Assembly (NCBI GenBank): GCA_035771175.1
Contig: CM069594.1
Coordinates: 14,665,670-14,729,669 of the forward strand
Source of the DNA: Paratinospora sagittata
Lineage: Eukaryota > Streptophyta > Magnoliopsida > Ranunculales > Menispermaceae
Direction of reading: 5' to 3'
Length of the DNA: 64,000 nucleotides
Under the pieces are notes generated by a model that saw nothing but the letters and a program-made list of their open reading frames with translations, did not search any database and was not told the DNA's origin. How positions within the stretch are numbered: position 1 is the stretch's first letter; each line of letters starts with the position of its first letter. Of the stretch, positions 26,472-40,313 are shown piece after piece. Made by a program: the position numbers and the translations under genes.

Positions 26472-27624
26472 CAAGCTCGAAGAACGAAGACATATCTCAT
26501 GTCTAATGCATTAGTTTGATCTTTGGTGTGTAGGGTAACCTCTCGATCAAACTCAGCACTAAAACTCTGAAAATTGCAAAGTCTTCAAAATCACATCGAT
26601 ATAGTATTTCATTTTGAAAAAATGTTTTCCGTAAGGTTTTAATCATAATTTCAACGAGTTTTGAATTATTTAAAAGTGTTTTGAGTCAATGGAATGGTTC
26701 TTGAGTGCCAAAATATTAATTTTCCAAAAATAAGGCTATCCAGCAATTTGCCTAAATTCTCGAGAAGGCACTAACGCACCATCAGTGTTGATAGCACGTT
26801 GATAGGGTTCTATAATAAGACATTTGTTTTTTCTGGAAAATTGTATATAGCGCGCTATTCCCTTTGATGACTCGCTATAAAGCTGTTGCCTTAATCTTTT
26901 CATTTTTAGTAAAATGGGCAATAGCGCGCTATAGGCCTTGATAACACGCTATCGGAAAGTCTAAAAAACTCAAGTTCTCTAGTTTGTGTATATCGACCTG
27001 CTATCTGTCATTAGAGAACATGATACACAACCAAATAGCACTATATCCACGTCTGAGACAAAAATCAGATATTTCTAACGAGAAAAATGTGGGCACTTTT
27101 GCTTGCTCGATTTTTCTATTCCTTACACAGTTTTGCCAGGTTATCTTAATTGAAATATGCTCTTCTAACACCTAGATGATTCCCTTTGTCTCGCACGCCC
27201 AAAACAACTTTAGATTAATCAATGTTTTGAATTCAAATCAATTTGTACTCACTTGCTCTTTAACCTGCAACTTCTATTTTCATAAAACACTCATTCTCTG
27301 ATTTTCAAAAATACAACACGCACGATTTTTGTAAGTTATATTGAGCTTTCCAAAGAGTTTTTGAAGAGAAGAAAGTAATGATTCTTGCATTTGCCAAAAC
27401 AAGCTTCGAATTGAATCAAAATTGCAATCTGTCTTGATGATAACGTCATTGTTCAGCAAGTTCTTCATTTTATCCCTTTTGTGCTTAGATTTGCAGAGGG
27501 TATCCATTGTTTTAAACTGTAAGTATATGAAGTGGTCTCGGTAAGATAACACACCAAAAAAGAGCACAACACCTGTATTGCATCAAGAACACATCAAACA
27601 ATAGCTTTCGAAGTCTACAAAGAT
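26472..27624 (+). repeat. Satellite unit U24
   Basis: cacatcgatat, gtgccaaaatatt, tgcctaaatt, gtatatagcgcgctattcc, gctcttctaac and the first aatcaatttgtac / attttcataaaac rear in the window. Confidence 0.96.
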
Positions 27625-28779
27625 GAAGCTCGAAGAACGAAGACATATCTCATGTCTAATGCATTAGTTTGATCTTTGGTGTGTAGGGTAACCTCTCGAT
27701 CAAACTCAGCACTAAAACTCTGAAAATTGCAAAGTCTTCAAAATCACTTCGATATAGTATTTCATTTTAAAAAAATGTTTTCCGTAAGGTTTTAATCATA
27801 ATTTCAACGAGTTTTGAATTATTTAAAAGTGTTTTGAGTCAATGGAATGGTTCTTGAGTGTCAAAATATTAATTTTTCAAAAATAAGGCTATCCAGCAAT
27901 TTGCCAAAATTCTCGAGAAGGCACTAACGCACTATCAGTGTTGATAGCACGTTGATAGGGTTCTATAATAAGACATTTGTTTTTTCTGGAAAATTGTCTA
28001 TAGCACACGCTATCCCCTTTGATGACTCGCTATAAAGCTGTTGCCTTGATCTTTTCATTTTTAGTAAAATGGGCAATAGCGCGCTATAGGCCTTGAACAC
28101 ACGCTATCGGAAAGTCTAAAAAACTCAAGCTCTCTAGTTTGTGTATATCGACCTGCTATCTGTCATTAGAGAACATGATACACAACCAAATAGCACTATA
28201 TCCACGTCTGAGACAAAAATCAGATATTTCTAACGAGAAAAATGTGGGCACTTTTGCTTGCTCGATTTTTCTATTCCTTACTCAGATTTGCCAGGTTATC
28301 TTAATTGAAATATTCTCTACTAACACCTAGATGATTCCCTTTGTCTCGCACGCCCAAAACAACTTTAGATTAAACAATGTTTTGAATTCAAATCATTTTG
28401 TACTCACTTGCTCTTTAGCCTACAACTTCTATTTTTATAAAACAGTCATTCTCTGATTTTCAAAAATACAACACGCACGATTTTTGTAATTTAGATTGAG
28501 CTTTCCAAAGAGTTTTTCAAGAGAACAAAGTAATGATTCTTGCATTTGCCAAAACAAGCTTCGAATTGAATCAAAATTGCAATCTGTCTTGATGATAACG
28601 TCATTGTTCAGCAAGTTCTTCATTTTATCCCTTTTGTGCTTAGATTTGCAGAGGGTATCCATTGTTTTAAACTGTAAGTATATGAAGTGGTCTCGGTAAG
28701 ATAACACATCAAAAAAGAACACAACACCTGTATTGCATCAAAAACGCATCAAACAAGAGCTTTCGAAGTCTACAAAGAT
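27625..28779 (+). repeat. Satellite unit U25
   Basis: Near-copy of U23, differing in the rear by tcaagagaacaaag in place of tgaagagaagaaag. Confidence 0.96.
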
Positions 28780-29932
28780 CAAGCTCGAAGAACGAAGACA
28801 TATCTCATGTCTAATGCATTAGTTTGATCTTTGGTGTGTAGGGTAACCTCTCGATCAAACTCAGCACTAAAACTCTGAAAATTGCAAAGTCTTCAAAATC
28901 ACATCGATATAGTATTTCATTTTGAAAAAATGTTTTCCGTAAGGTTTTAATCATAATTTCAACGAGTTTTGAATTATTTAAAAGTGTTTTGAGTCAATGG
29001 AATGGTTCTTGAGTGCCAAAATATTAATTTTCCAAAAATAAGGCTATCCAGCAATTTGCCTAAATTCTCGAGAAGGCACTAACGCACCATCAGTGTTGAT
29101 AGCACGTTGATAGGGTTCTATAATAAGACATTTGTTTTTTCTGGAAAATTGTATATAGCGCGCTATTCCCTTTGATGACTCGCTATAAAGCTGTTGCCTT
29201 AATCTTTTCATTTTTAGTAAAATGGGCAATAGCGCGCTATAGGCCTTGATAACACGCTATCGGAAAGTCTAAAAAACTCAAGTTCTCTAGTTTGTGTATA
29301 TCGACCTGCTATCTGTCATTAGAGAACATGATACACAACCAAATAGCACTATATCCACGTCTGAGACAAAAATCAGATATTTCTAACGAGAAAAATGTGG
29401 GCACTTTTGCTTGCTCGATTTTTCTATTCCTTACACAGTTTTGCCAGGTTATCTTAATTGAAATATGCTCTTCTAACACCTAGATGATTCCCTTTGTCTC
29501 GCACGCCCAAAACAACTTTAGATTAATCAATGTTTTGAATTCAAATCAATTTGTACTCACTTGCTCTTTAACCTGCAACTTCTATTTTCATAAAACACTC
29601 ATTCTCTGATTTTCAAAAATACAACACGCACGATTTTTGTAAGTTATATTGAGCTTTCCAAAGAGTTTTTGAAGAGAAGAAAGTAATGATTCTTGCATTT
29701 GCCAAAACAAGCTTCGAATTGAATCAAAATTGCAATCTGTCTTGATGATAACGTCATTGTTCAGCAAGTTCTTCATTTTATCCCTTTTGTGCTTAGATTT
29801 GCAGAGGGTATCCATTGTTTTAAACTGTAAGTATATGAAGTGGTCTCGGTAAGATAAGACATCAAAAAAGAGCACAACACCTGTATTGCATCAAGAACAC
29901 ATCAAACAATAGCTTTCGAAGTCTACAAAGAT
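28780..29932 (+). repeat. Satellite unit U26
   Basis: Near-copy of U24; ends with gataagacatc in place of gataacacacc. Confidence 0.96.
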
Positions 29933-31085
29933 GAAGCTCGAAGAACGAAGACATATCTCATGTCTAATGCATTAGTTTGATCTTTGGTGTGTAGGGTAAC
30001 CTCTCGATCAAACTCAGCACTAAAACTCTGAAAATTGCAAAGTCTTCAAAATCACATCGATATAGTATTTCATTTTAAAAAAATGTTTTCCGTAAGGTTT
30101 TAATCATAATTTCAACGAGTTTTGAATTATTTAAAAGTGTTTTGAGTCAATGGAATGGTTCTTGAGTGTCAAAATATTAATTTTTTAAAAATAAGGCAAT
30201 CCAGCAATTTGCCAAAATTCTCGAGAAGGCACTAACGCACCATCAGTGTTGACAGCACGTTGATAGGGTTCTATAATAAGACATTTGTTTTTTCTGGAAA
30301 ATTGTCTATAGCGCGCTATCCCCTTTGATGACTCGCTATAAAGCGGTTGCCTTAATCTTTTCATTTTTAGTAAAATGGGCAATAGCGCGCTATAGGCCTT
30401 GATAACACGCTATCGGAAAGTCTAAAAAACTCAAGCTCTCTAGTTTGTGTATATCGACCTGCTATCTGTCAATAGAGAACATGATACACAACCAAATAGC
30501 ACTTTATCCACGTCTGAGACCAAAATCAAATATTTCTAATGAGAAAAATGTGGGCACTTCTGCTTGCTCGATTTTTCTATTCCTTACACATTTTTGCCAG
30601 GTTATCTTAATTGAAATATGCTCTACTAACACCTAGATGATTCCCTTTGTCTCGCACGCCCAAAACAACTTTAGATTAAACAGTGTTTTGAATTCAAATC
30701 ATTTTGTACTCACTTGCTCTTTAACCTACAACTTCTATTTTTATAAAACAGTCATTCTCTGATTTTCAAAAATACAACACGCACGATTTTTGTAATTTAG
30801 ATTGAGCTTTCCAAAGAGTTTTTCAAGAGAACAAAGTAATGATTCTTGCATTTGCCAAAACAAGCTTCGAATTGAATCAAAATTGCAATCTGTCTTGATG
30901 ATAACGTCATTGTTCAGCATGTTCTTCATTTTATCCCTTTTGTGCTTAGATTTGCAGAGGGTATCCATTGTTTTAAACTGTAAGTATATGAAGTGGTCTC
31001 GGTAAGATAACACATCAAAAAAGAGCACAACACCTGTATTGCATCAAGAACACATCAAACAATAGCTTTCGAAGTCTACAAAGAT
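29933..31085 (+). repeat. Satellite unit U27
   Basis: attttttaaaaataaggcaatcc, tgacagc, aaagcggttgcc, atcaaatattt, acacatttttgcc, aacagtgttttg and agcatgttc. Confidence 0.96.
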
Positions 31086-32240
31086 CAAGCTCGAAGAACG
31101 AAGACATATCTCATGTCTAATGCATTAGTTTGATCTTTGGTGTGTAGGGTAACCTCTCGATCAAACTCAGCACTAAAACTCTGAAAATTGCAAAGTCTTC
31201 AAAATCACTTCGATATAGTATTTCATTTTGAAAAAATGTTTTCCGTAAGGTTTTAATCATAATTTCAACGAGTTTTGAATTATTTAAAAGTGTTTTGAGT
31301 CAATGGAATGGTTCTTGAGTGTCAAAATATTAATTTTTCAAAAATAAGGCTATCCAGCAATTTGCCAAAATTCTCGAGAAGGCACTAACGCACCATCAGT
31401 GTTGACAGCACGTTGATAGGGTTCTATAATAAGACATTTGTTTTTTCTGGAAAATTGTCTATAGCGCGCTATCCCCTTTGATGACTCGCTATAAAGCTGT
31501 TGCCTTAATCTTTTCATTTTTAGTAAAATGGGCAATAGCGCGCTATAGGCCTTGATCACACGCTATCGGAAAGTCTAAAAAACTCAAGCTCTCTAGTTTG
31601 TGTATATCGACCTGCTATCTGTCAATAGAGAACATGATACACAACCAAATAGCACTTTATCCACGTCTGAGACAAAAATCAGATATTTCTAACGAGAAAA
31701 ATGTGGGCATTTTTTTGCTTGCTCGATTTTTCTATTCCTTACACAGTTTTGCCAGGTTATCTTAATTGAAATATGCTCTACTAACACCTAGATGATTCCC
31801 TTTGTCTCGCACGCCCAAAACAACTTTAGGTTAATCAATGTTTTGAATTCAAATCAATTTGTACTCACTTGCTCTTTAACCTGCAACTTCTATTTTCATA
31901 AAACACTCATTCTCTGATTTTCAAAAATACAACACGCACGATTTTTGTAAGTTATATTGAGCTTTCCAAAGAGTTTTTGAAGAGAAGAAAGTAATGATTC
32001 TTGCATTTGCCAAAACAAGCTTCGAATTGAATCAAAATTGCAATCTGTCTTGATGATAACGTCATTGTTCAGCAAGTTCTTCATTTTATCCCTTTTGTGC
32101 TTAGATTTGCAGAGGGTATCCATTGTTTTAAACTGTAAGTATATGAAGTGGTCTCGGTAAGATAAGACATCAAAAAAGAGCACAACACCTGTATTGCATC
32201 AAGAACACATCAAACAATAGCTTTCGAAGTCTACAAAGAT
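31086..32240 (+). repeat. Satellite unit U28
   Basis: tgacagc with gatcacac; 2 extra bases in gcatttttttgc near 31707, which breaks the forward frame; tttaggttaatc. Confidence 0.96.
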
Positions 32241-33393
32241 GAAGCTCGAAGAACGAAGACATATCTCATGTCTAATGCATTAGTTTGATCTTTGGTGTGT
32301 AGGGTAACCTCTCGATCAAACTCAGCACTAAAACTCTGAAAATTGCAAAGTCTTCAAAATCACATCGATATAGTATTTCATTTTAAAAAAATGTTTTCCG
32401 TAAGGTTTTAATCATAATTTCAACGAGTTTTGAATTATTTAAAAGTGTTTTGAGTCAATGGAATGGTTCTTGAGTGTCAAAATATTAATTTTTTAAAAAT
32501 AAGGCAATCCAGCAATTTGCCAAAATTCTCGAGAAGGCACTAACGCACCATCAGTGTTGACAGCACGTTGATAGGGTTCTATAATAAGACATTTGTTTTT
32601 TCTGGAAAATTGTCTATAGCGCGCTATCCCCTTTGATGACTCGCTATAAAGCGGTTGCCTTAATCTTTTCATTTTTAGTAAAATGGGCAATAGCGCGCTA
32701 TAGGCCTTGATAACACGCTATCGGAAAGTCTAAAAAACTCAAGCTCTCTAGTTTGTGTATATCGACCTGCTATCTGTCAATAGAGAACATGATACACAAC
32801 CAAATAGCACTTTATCCACGTCTGAGACCAAAATCAAATATTTCTAATGAGAAAAATGTGGGCACTTCTGCTTGCTCGATTTTTCTATTCCTTACACATT
32901 TTTGCCAGGTTATCTTAATTGAAATATGCTCTACTAACACCTAGATGATTCCCTTTGTCTCGCACGCCCAAAACAACTTTAGATTAAACAGTGTTTTGAA
33001 TTCAAATCATTTTGTACTCACTTGCTCTTTAACCTACAACTTCTATTTTTATAAAACAGTCATTCTCTGATTTTCAAAAATACAACACGCACGATTTTTG
33101 TAATTTAGATTGAGCTTTCCAAAGAGTTTTTCAAGAGAACAAAGTAATGATTCTTGCATTTTCCAAAACAAGCTTCGAATTGAATCAAAATTGCAATCTG
33201 TCTTGATGATAACGTCATTGTTCAGCATGTTCTTCATTTTATCCCTTTTGTGCTTAGATTTGTAGAGGGTATCCATTGTTTTAAACTGTAAGTATATGAA
33301 GTGGTCTCGGTAAGATAACACATCAAAAAAGAGCACAACACCTGTATTGCATCAAGAACACATCAAACAATAGCTTTCGAAGTCTACAAAGAT
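32241..33393 (+). repeat. Satellite unit U29
   Basis: Near-copy of U27; private gcattttccaaaac and atttgtagaggg. Confidence 0.96.
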
Positions 33394-34548
33394 CAAGCTC
33401 GAAGAACGAAGACATATCTCATGTCTAATGCATTAGTTTGATCTTTGGTGTGTAGGGTAACCTCTCGATCAAACTCAGCACTAAAACTCTGAAAATTGCA
33501 AAGTCTTCAAAATCACTTCGATATAGTATTTCATTTTGAAAAAATGTTTTCCGTAAGGTTTTAATCATAATTTCAACGAGTTTTGAATTATTTAAAAGTG
33601 TTTTGAGTCAATGGAATGGTTCTTGAGTGTCAAAATATTAATTTTTCAAAAATAAGGCTATCCAGCAATTTGCCAAAATTCTCGAGAAGGCACTAACGCA
33701 CCATCAGTGTTGACAGCACGTTGATAGGGTTCTATAATAAGACATTTGTTTTTTCTGGAAAATTGTCTATAGCGCGCTATCCCCTTTGATGACTCGCTAT
33801 AAAGCTGTTGCCTTAATCTTTTCATTTTTAGTAAAATGGGCAATAGCGCGCTATAGGCCTTGATCACACGCTATCGGAAAGTCTAAAAAACTCAAGCTCT
33901 CTAGTTTGTGTATATCGACCTGCTATCTGTCAATAGAGAACATGATACACAACCAAATAGCACTTTATCCACGTCTGAGACAAAAATCAGATATTTCTAA
34001 CGAGAAAAATGTGGGCATTTTTTTGCTTGCTCGATTTTTCTATTCCTTACACAGTTTTGCCAGGTTATCTTAATTGAAATATGCTCTACTAACACCTAGA
34101 TGATTCCCTTTGTCTCGCACGCCCAAAACAACTTTAGGTTAATCAATGTTTTGAATTCAAATCAATTTGTACTCACTTGCTCTTTAACCTGCAACTTCTA
34201 TTTTCATAAAACACTCATTCTCTGATTTTCAAAAATACAACACGCACGATTTTTGTAAGTTATATTGAGCTTTCCAAAGAGTTTTTGAAGAGAAGAAAGT
34301 AATGATTCTTGCATTTGTCAAAACAAGCTTCGAATTGAATCAAAATTGCAATCTGTCTTGATGATAACGTCATTGTTCAGCAAGTTCTTCATTTTATCCC
34401 TTTTGTGCTTAGATTTGCAGAGGGTATCCATTGTTTTAAACTGTAAGTATATGAAGTGGTCTCGGTAAGATAACACATCAAAAAAGAGCACAACACCTGT
34501 ATTGCATCAAAAACGCATCAAACAATAGCTTTCGAAGTCTACAAAGAT
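33394..34548 (+). repeat. Satellite unit U30
   Basis: Near-copy of U28, including gcatttttttgc; private catttgtcaaaac near 34314. Confidence 0.96.
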
Positions 34549-35700
34549 GAAGCTCGAAGAACGAAGACATATCTCATGTCTAATGCATTAGTTTGATCTT
34601 TGGTGTGTAGGGTAACCTCTCGATCAAACTCAGCATTAAAACTCTGAAAATTGCAAAGTCTTCAAAATCACTTCGATATATTTCATTTTAAAAAAATGTT
34701 TTCCGTAAGGTTTTAATCTTAATTTCAACGAGTTTTGAATTATTTAAAAGTGTTTTGAGTCAATGGAATGGTTCTTGAGTGTCAAAATATTAATTTTTCA
34801 AAAATAAGGCTATCCAGCAATTTGCCAAAATTCTCGAGAAGGCACTAACGCACTATCAGTGTTGATAGCACGTTGATAGGGTTCTATAATAAGACATTTG
34901 TTTTTTCTGGAAAATTGTCTATAGCACACGCTATCCCCTTTGATGACTCGCTATAAAGCTGTTGCCTTGATCTTTTCATTTTTAGTAAAATGGGCAATAG
35001 CGCGCTATAGGCCTTGAACACACGCTATCGGAAAGTCTAAAAAACTCAAGCTCTCTAGTTTGTGTATATCGACCTGCTATCTGTCATTAGAGAACATGAT
35101 ACACAACCAAATAGCACTATATCCACGTCTGAGACAAAAATCAGATATTTCTAACGAGAAAAATGTGGGCACTTTTGCTTGCTCGATTTTTCTATTCCTT
35201 ACTCAGTTTTGCCAGGTTATCTTAATTGAAATATTCTCTACTAACACCTAGATGATTCCCTTTGTCTCGCACGCACAAAACAACTTTAGATTAAACAATG
35301 TTTTGAATTCAAATCAATTTGTACTCACTTGCTCTTTAACCTACAACTTCTATTTTTATAAAACAGTCATTCTCTGATTTTCAAAAATACAACACGCACG
35401 ATTTTTGTAATTTAGATTGAGCTTTCCAAAGAGTTTTTCAAGAGAAGAAAGTAATGATTCTTGCATTTGCCAAAACAAGCTTCGAATTGAATCAAAATTG
35501 CAATCTGTCTTGATGATAACGTCATTGTTCAGCAAGTTCTTCATTTTATCCCTTTTGTGCTTAGATTTGCAGAGGGTATCCATTGTTTTAAACTGTAAGT
35601 ATATGAAGTGGTCTCGGTAAGATAACACATCAAAAAAGAACACAACACCTGTATTGCATCAAGAACGCATCAAACAATAGCTTTCGAAGTCTACAAAGAT
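34549..35700 (+). repeat. Satellite unit U31
   Basis: U23-like front with agcacacgctatc, a private 3-base deletion (cgatatatttc near 34674), cagcattaaaac and acgcacaaaac. Confidence 0.96.
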
Positions 35701-36853
35701 CAAGCTCGAAGAACGAAGACATATCTCATGTCTAATGCATTAGTTTGATCTTTGGTGTGTAGGGTAACCTCTCGATCAAACTCAGCACTAAAACTCTGAA
35801 AATTGCAAAGTCTTCAAAATCACTTCGATATACTATTTCATTTTGAAAAAATGTTTTCCGTAAGGTTTTAATCATAATTTCAATGAGTTTTGAATTATTT
35901 AAAAGTGTTTTGAGTCAATGGAATGGTTCTTGAGTGTCAAAATATTAATTTTTCAAAAATAAGGCTATCCAGCAATTTGCCAAAATTCTCGAGAAGGCAC
36001 TAACGCACTATCAGTGTTGATAGCACGTTGATAGGGTTCTATAATAAGACATTTGTTTTTTCTGGAAAATTATCTATAGCGCGCTATCCCCTTTGATGAC
36101 TCGCTATAAAGCTGTTGCCTTAATCTTTTCATTTTTAGTAAAATGGGCAATAGCGCGCTATAGGCCTTGAAAACACGCTATCGGAAAGTCTAAAAAACTC
36201 AAGTTCTCTAGTTTGTGTATATCGACCTGCTATCTGTCAATAGAGAACATGATACACAAACAAATTGCACTATATCCACGTCTGAGACAAAAATCAGATA
36301 TTTCTAACGAGAAAAATGTGGGCACTTCTGCTTGCTCGATTTTTCTATTCCTTACTCAGTTTTGCCAAGTTATCTTAATTGAAATATTCTCTACTAACAC
36401 CTAGATGATTCCCTTTGTCTCGCACGCCCAAAACAACTTTAGATTAAACAATGTTTTGAATTCAAATCATTTTGTACTCACTTGCTCTTTAACCTGCAAC
36501 TTCTATTTTTATAAAACACTCATTCTCTGATTTTCAAAAATACAACACGCACGATTTTTTTAAGTTAGATTGAGCTTTCCAAAGAGTTTTTCAAGAGAAG
36601 AAAGTAATGATTCTTGCATTTGCCAAAACAAGCTTCGAATTGAATCAAAATTGCAATATGTCTTGATGATAACGTCATTGTTCAGCAAGTTCTTCATTTT
36701 ATCCCTTTTGTGCTTAGATTTGCAGAGGGTATCCATTGATTTAAACTGTTAGTATATGAAGTGGTCTCGGTAAGATAACACATCAAAAAAGACCACAACA
36801 CCTGTATTGCATGAAGAACGCATCAAACAATAGCTTTCGAAGTCTACAAAGAT
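35701..36853 (+). repeat. Satellite unit U32
   Basis: Private gatatactatttc, attatctatagcg, gaaaacacgc, acaaacaaattgc, gattttttta and caatatgtc. The most individually diverged unit in domain 2. Confidence 0.96.
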
Positions 36854-38007
36854 CAAGCTCGAAGAACGAAGACATATCTCATGTCTAATGCATTAGTTTG
36901 ATCTTTGGTGTGTAGGGTAACCTCTCGATCAAACTCAGCACTAAAACTCTGAAAATTGCAAAGTCTTCAAAATCACTTCGATATAGTATTTCATTTTGAA
37001 AAAATGTTTTCCGTAAGGTTTTAATCATAATTTCAACGAGTTTTGAATTATTTAAAAGTGTTTTGAGTCAATGGAATGGTTCTTGAGTGTCAAAATATTA
37101 ATTTTTTCAAAAATAAGGCTATCCAGCAATTTGCCAAAATTCTCGAGAAGGCACTAACGCACTATCAGTGTTGATAGCACATTAATAGGGTTCTATAATA
37201 AGACATTTGTTTTTTCTGGAAAATTGTCTATAGCGCGCTATCCCCTTTGATGACTCGCTATAAAGTTTTTGCCTTAATCTTTTCATTTTTAGCAAAATGG
37301 GCAATAGCGCGCTATAGGCCTTCATACCACGCTATCGGAAAGTCTAAGAAACTCAAGTTCTCTAGTTTGTGTATATCGACCTGCTATCTGTCAATAGAGA
37401 ACATGATACACAACCAAATAGCACTATATCCACGTCTGAGACAAAAATCAGATATTTCTCACGAGAAAAATGTGGGCACTTCTGCTTGCTCGATTTTTCT
37501 ATTCCTTACTCAGTTTTGCCAGGTTATCTTAATTGAAATATTCTCTACTAACACCTAGATGATTCCCTTTGTCTCGCACGCCCAAAACAACTTTGGATTA
37601 AACAATGTTTTGAATTCAAATCATTTTGTACTCACTTGCTCTTTAACCTGCAACTTCTATTTTTATATAACAGTCATTCTCTGATTTTCAAAAATACAAC
37701 ACGCACGATTTTTGTAATTTAGATTGAGCTTTCCAAAGAGTTTTTCAAGAGAAGAAAGTAATGATTCTTGCATTTGCCAAAACAAGCTTCGAATTGAATC
37801 AAAATTGCAATCTGGCTTGATGATAACGTCATTGTTCAGCAAGTTCTTCATTTTATCCCTTTTGTGCTTAGATTTGCAGAGGGTATCCATTGTTTTAAAC
37901 TGTTAGTATATGAAGTGGTCTCGGTAAGATAACACATCAAAAAAGAACACAACACCTGTATTGCATCAAGAACACATCAAACAATAGCTTTCGAAGTCTA
38001 CAAAGAT
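36854..38007 (+). repeat. Satellite unit U33
   Basis: First unit with aaagtttttgcc, agcaaaatgg and ttcataccacgc, later spread in U36, U38 and U41. Private gcacattaatagg, tctcacgag and ctggcttgat. Confidence 0.96.
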
Positions 38008-39160
38008 CAAGCTCGAAGAACGAAGACATATCTCATGTCTAATGCATTAGTTTGATCTTTGGTGTGTACGGTAACCTCTCGATCAAACTCAGCACTAAAA
38101 CTCTGAAAATTGTAAAGTCTTCAAAATCAGTTCGATATAGTATTTCATTTTGAAAAAATGTTTTCCGTAAGGTTTTAATCATAATTTCAATGAGTTTTGA
38201 ATTATTTAAAAGTGTTTTGAGTCAATGGAATGGTTCTTGAGTGTCAAATTATTAATTTTTCAAAAATAAGGCTATCCAGCAATTTGCCAAAATTCTCGAG
38301 AAGGCACTAGCGCACCATCAGTGTTGATAGCACGTTGATAGGGTTCTATAATAAGACATTTGTTTTTTCTGGAAAATTGTCTATAGCGCGCTATCCCCTT
38401 TGATGACTCGCTATAAAGCTGTTGCCTTGATCTTTTCATTTTTAGTAAAATGGGCAATAGCGCGCTATAGGCCTTGATCACACGCTATCGGAAAGTCTAA
38501 AAAACTCAAGCTCTGTAGTTTGTGTATATCGACCTGCTATCTGTCAATAGAGAACATGATACACAACCAAATAGCACTCTATCCACGTCTGAGACCAAAA
38601 TAAGATATTTCTAACGAGAAAAATGTGGGCACCTCTGCTTGCTCGATTTTTCTATTCCTTACACAGTTTTGCCAGGTTATCTTAATTGAAATATGCTCTA
38701 GTAACACCTAGATGATTCCCTTTGTCTCGCACGCCCAAAACAACTTTAGATTAATTAATGTTTTGAATTCACATCATTTTGTACTCACTTGCTCTTTAAC
38801 CTGCAACTTCTATTTTCATAAAACACTCATTCTCTGATTTTCAAAAATACAACACACACGATTTTTGTAAGTTAGATTGAGCTTTCCAAAGAGTTTTTCA
38901 AGAGAAGAAAGTAATGATTCTTGCATTTGCCAAAACAAGCTTCGAATGGAATCAAAATTGCAATCTGTCTTGATGATAACGTCATTGTTCAGCAAGTTCT
39001 TCATTTTATCCCTTTTGTGCTTAGATTTGCAGAGGGTATCCATTGTTTTAAACTGTAAGTATATGAAGTGGTCTCGGTAAGATAACACATCAAAAAAGAG
39101 CACAACACCTGTATTGCATCAAGAACACATCAAACAATAGCTTTCGAAGTCTACAAAGAT
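38008..39160 (+). repeat. Satellite unit U34
   Basis: First unit of domain 3 markers: accaaaataag, ctctagtaac and gaatggaatc. Private tgtacggtaacc, ctctgtagtt, attaattaatg and gaattcacatc. Confidence 0.96.
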
Positions 39161-40313
39161 CAAGCTCGAAGAACGAAGACATATCTCATGTCTAATGCAT
39201 TAGTTTGATCTTTGGTGTGTAGGGTAACCTCTCGATCAAACTCAGCACTAAAACTCTGAAAATTGCAAAGTCTTCAAAATCACTTCGATATAGTATTTCA
39301 TTTTGAAAAAATGTTTTCCGTAAGGTTTTAATCATAATTTCAACGAGTTTTGAATTATTTAAAAGTATTTTGAGTCAATGGAATGGTTCTTGAGTATCAA
39401 TATATTAATTTTTCAAAAATAAGGCTATCCAGCAATTTGCCAAAATTCTCGAGAAGGCACTAACGCACTATCAGTGTTGATAGCACGTTGATAGGGTTCT
39501 ATAATAAGACATTTGTTTTTTCTGGAAAATTCTCTACAGCGCGCTATCCCCTTTGTTGACTCGCTATAAAGCTGTTGCCTTAATCTTTACATTTTTAGTA
39601 AAATGGGCAATAGCGCGCTATAGGCCTTGATCACACGCTATCGGAAAGTCTAAAAAACTCAAGCTCTCTAGTTTGTGTATATCGACCTGCTATCTGTCCA
39701 TAGAGAACATGATACACAACCAAATAGCACTCTATCCACGTCTGAGACCAAAATAAGATATTTCTAACGAGAAAAATGTGGGCACTTCTGCTTGCTCGAT
39801 TTTTCTATTCCTTACACAGTTTTTCCAGGTTATCTTAATTGAAATATGCTCTAGTAACACCTAGATGATTCCCTTTGTCTCGCACGCCCAAAACAACTTT
39901 AGATTAATCAATGTTTTGAATTCAAATCATTTTGTACTCACTTGCTCTTTAACCTGCAACTTCTATTTTCATAAAACACTCATTCTCTGATTTTCAAAAA
40001 TACAACACGCACGATTTTTGTAAGTTAGATTGAGCTTTCCAAAGAGTTTTTCAAGAGAAGAAAGTAATGATTCTTGCATTTGCCAAAACAAGCTTCGAAT
40101 GGAATCAAAATTGCAATCTGTCTTGATGATAACGTCATTGTTCAGCAAGTTCTTCATTTTATCCCTTTCGTGCTTAGATTTGCAGATGGTATCCATTGTT
40201 TTAAACTGTAAGTATATGAAGTGGTCTCGGTAAGATAACACATCAAAAAAGAGCACAACACCTGTATTGCATCAAGAACACATCAAACAATAGCTTTCGA
40301 AGTCTACAAAGAT
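39161..40313 (+). repeat. Satellite unit U35
   Basis: agtattttgag, gagtatcaatatatt, attctctacagcgcgc, tttgttgactcg, first ctttacattt, gtccatagag, tttcgtgctt and gcagatgg. Confidence 0.96.

Larger units (their letters stand above)
25317..34548 (+). repeat. Four consecutive 2,308-bp dimers (higher-order repeat)
   Basis: Anchors at 25317, 27625, 29933 and 32241 are exactly 2,308 bp apart, and the next falls at 34549. Each dimer is a 1,153-bp and a 1,155-bp unit. Dimers 1 and 2 (U23-U24, U25-U26) share agcacacgctatc and gtgccaaaatatt. Dimers 3 and 4 (U27-U28, U29-U30) share aaggcaatcc and gcatttttttgc. The second halves of U24, U26, U28 and U30 are of one type (gttatattgag, aatcaatttgtac). Confidence 0.93.
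24164..38007 (+). repeat. Array domain 2: haplotype B only, dimeric organisation
   Basis: From U22 on, form A of the unit start never reappears. Markers common here are gacaaaaatcag, gtcattagag, and the tgacagc and agcacacgctatc variants of the dyad region. The core (25317-34548) is organised as exact 2,308-bp dimers; U31-U33 form a transition to the next domain. Confidence 0.88.
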
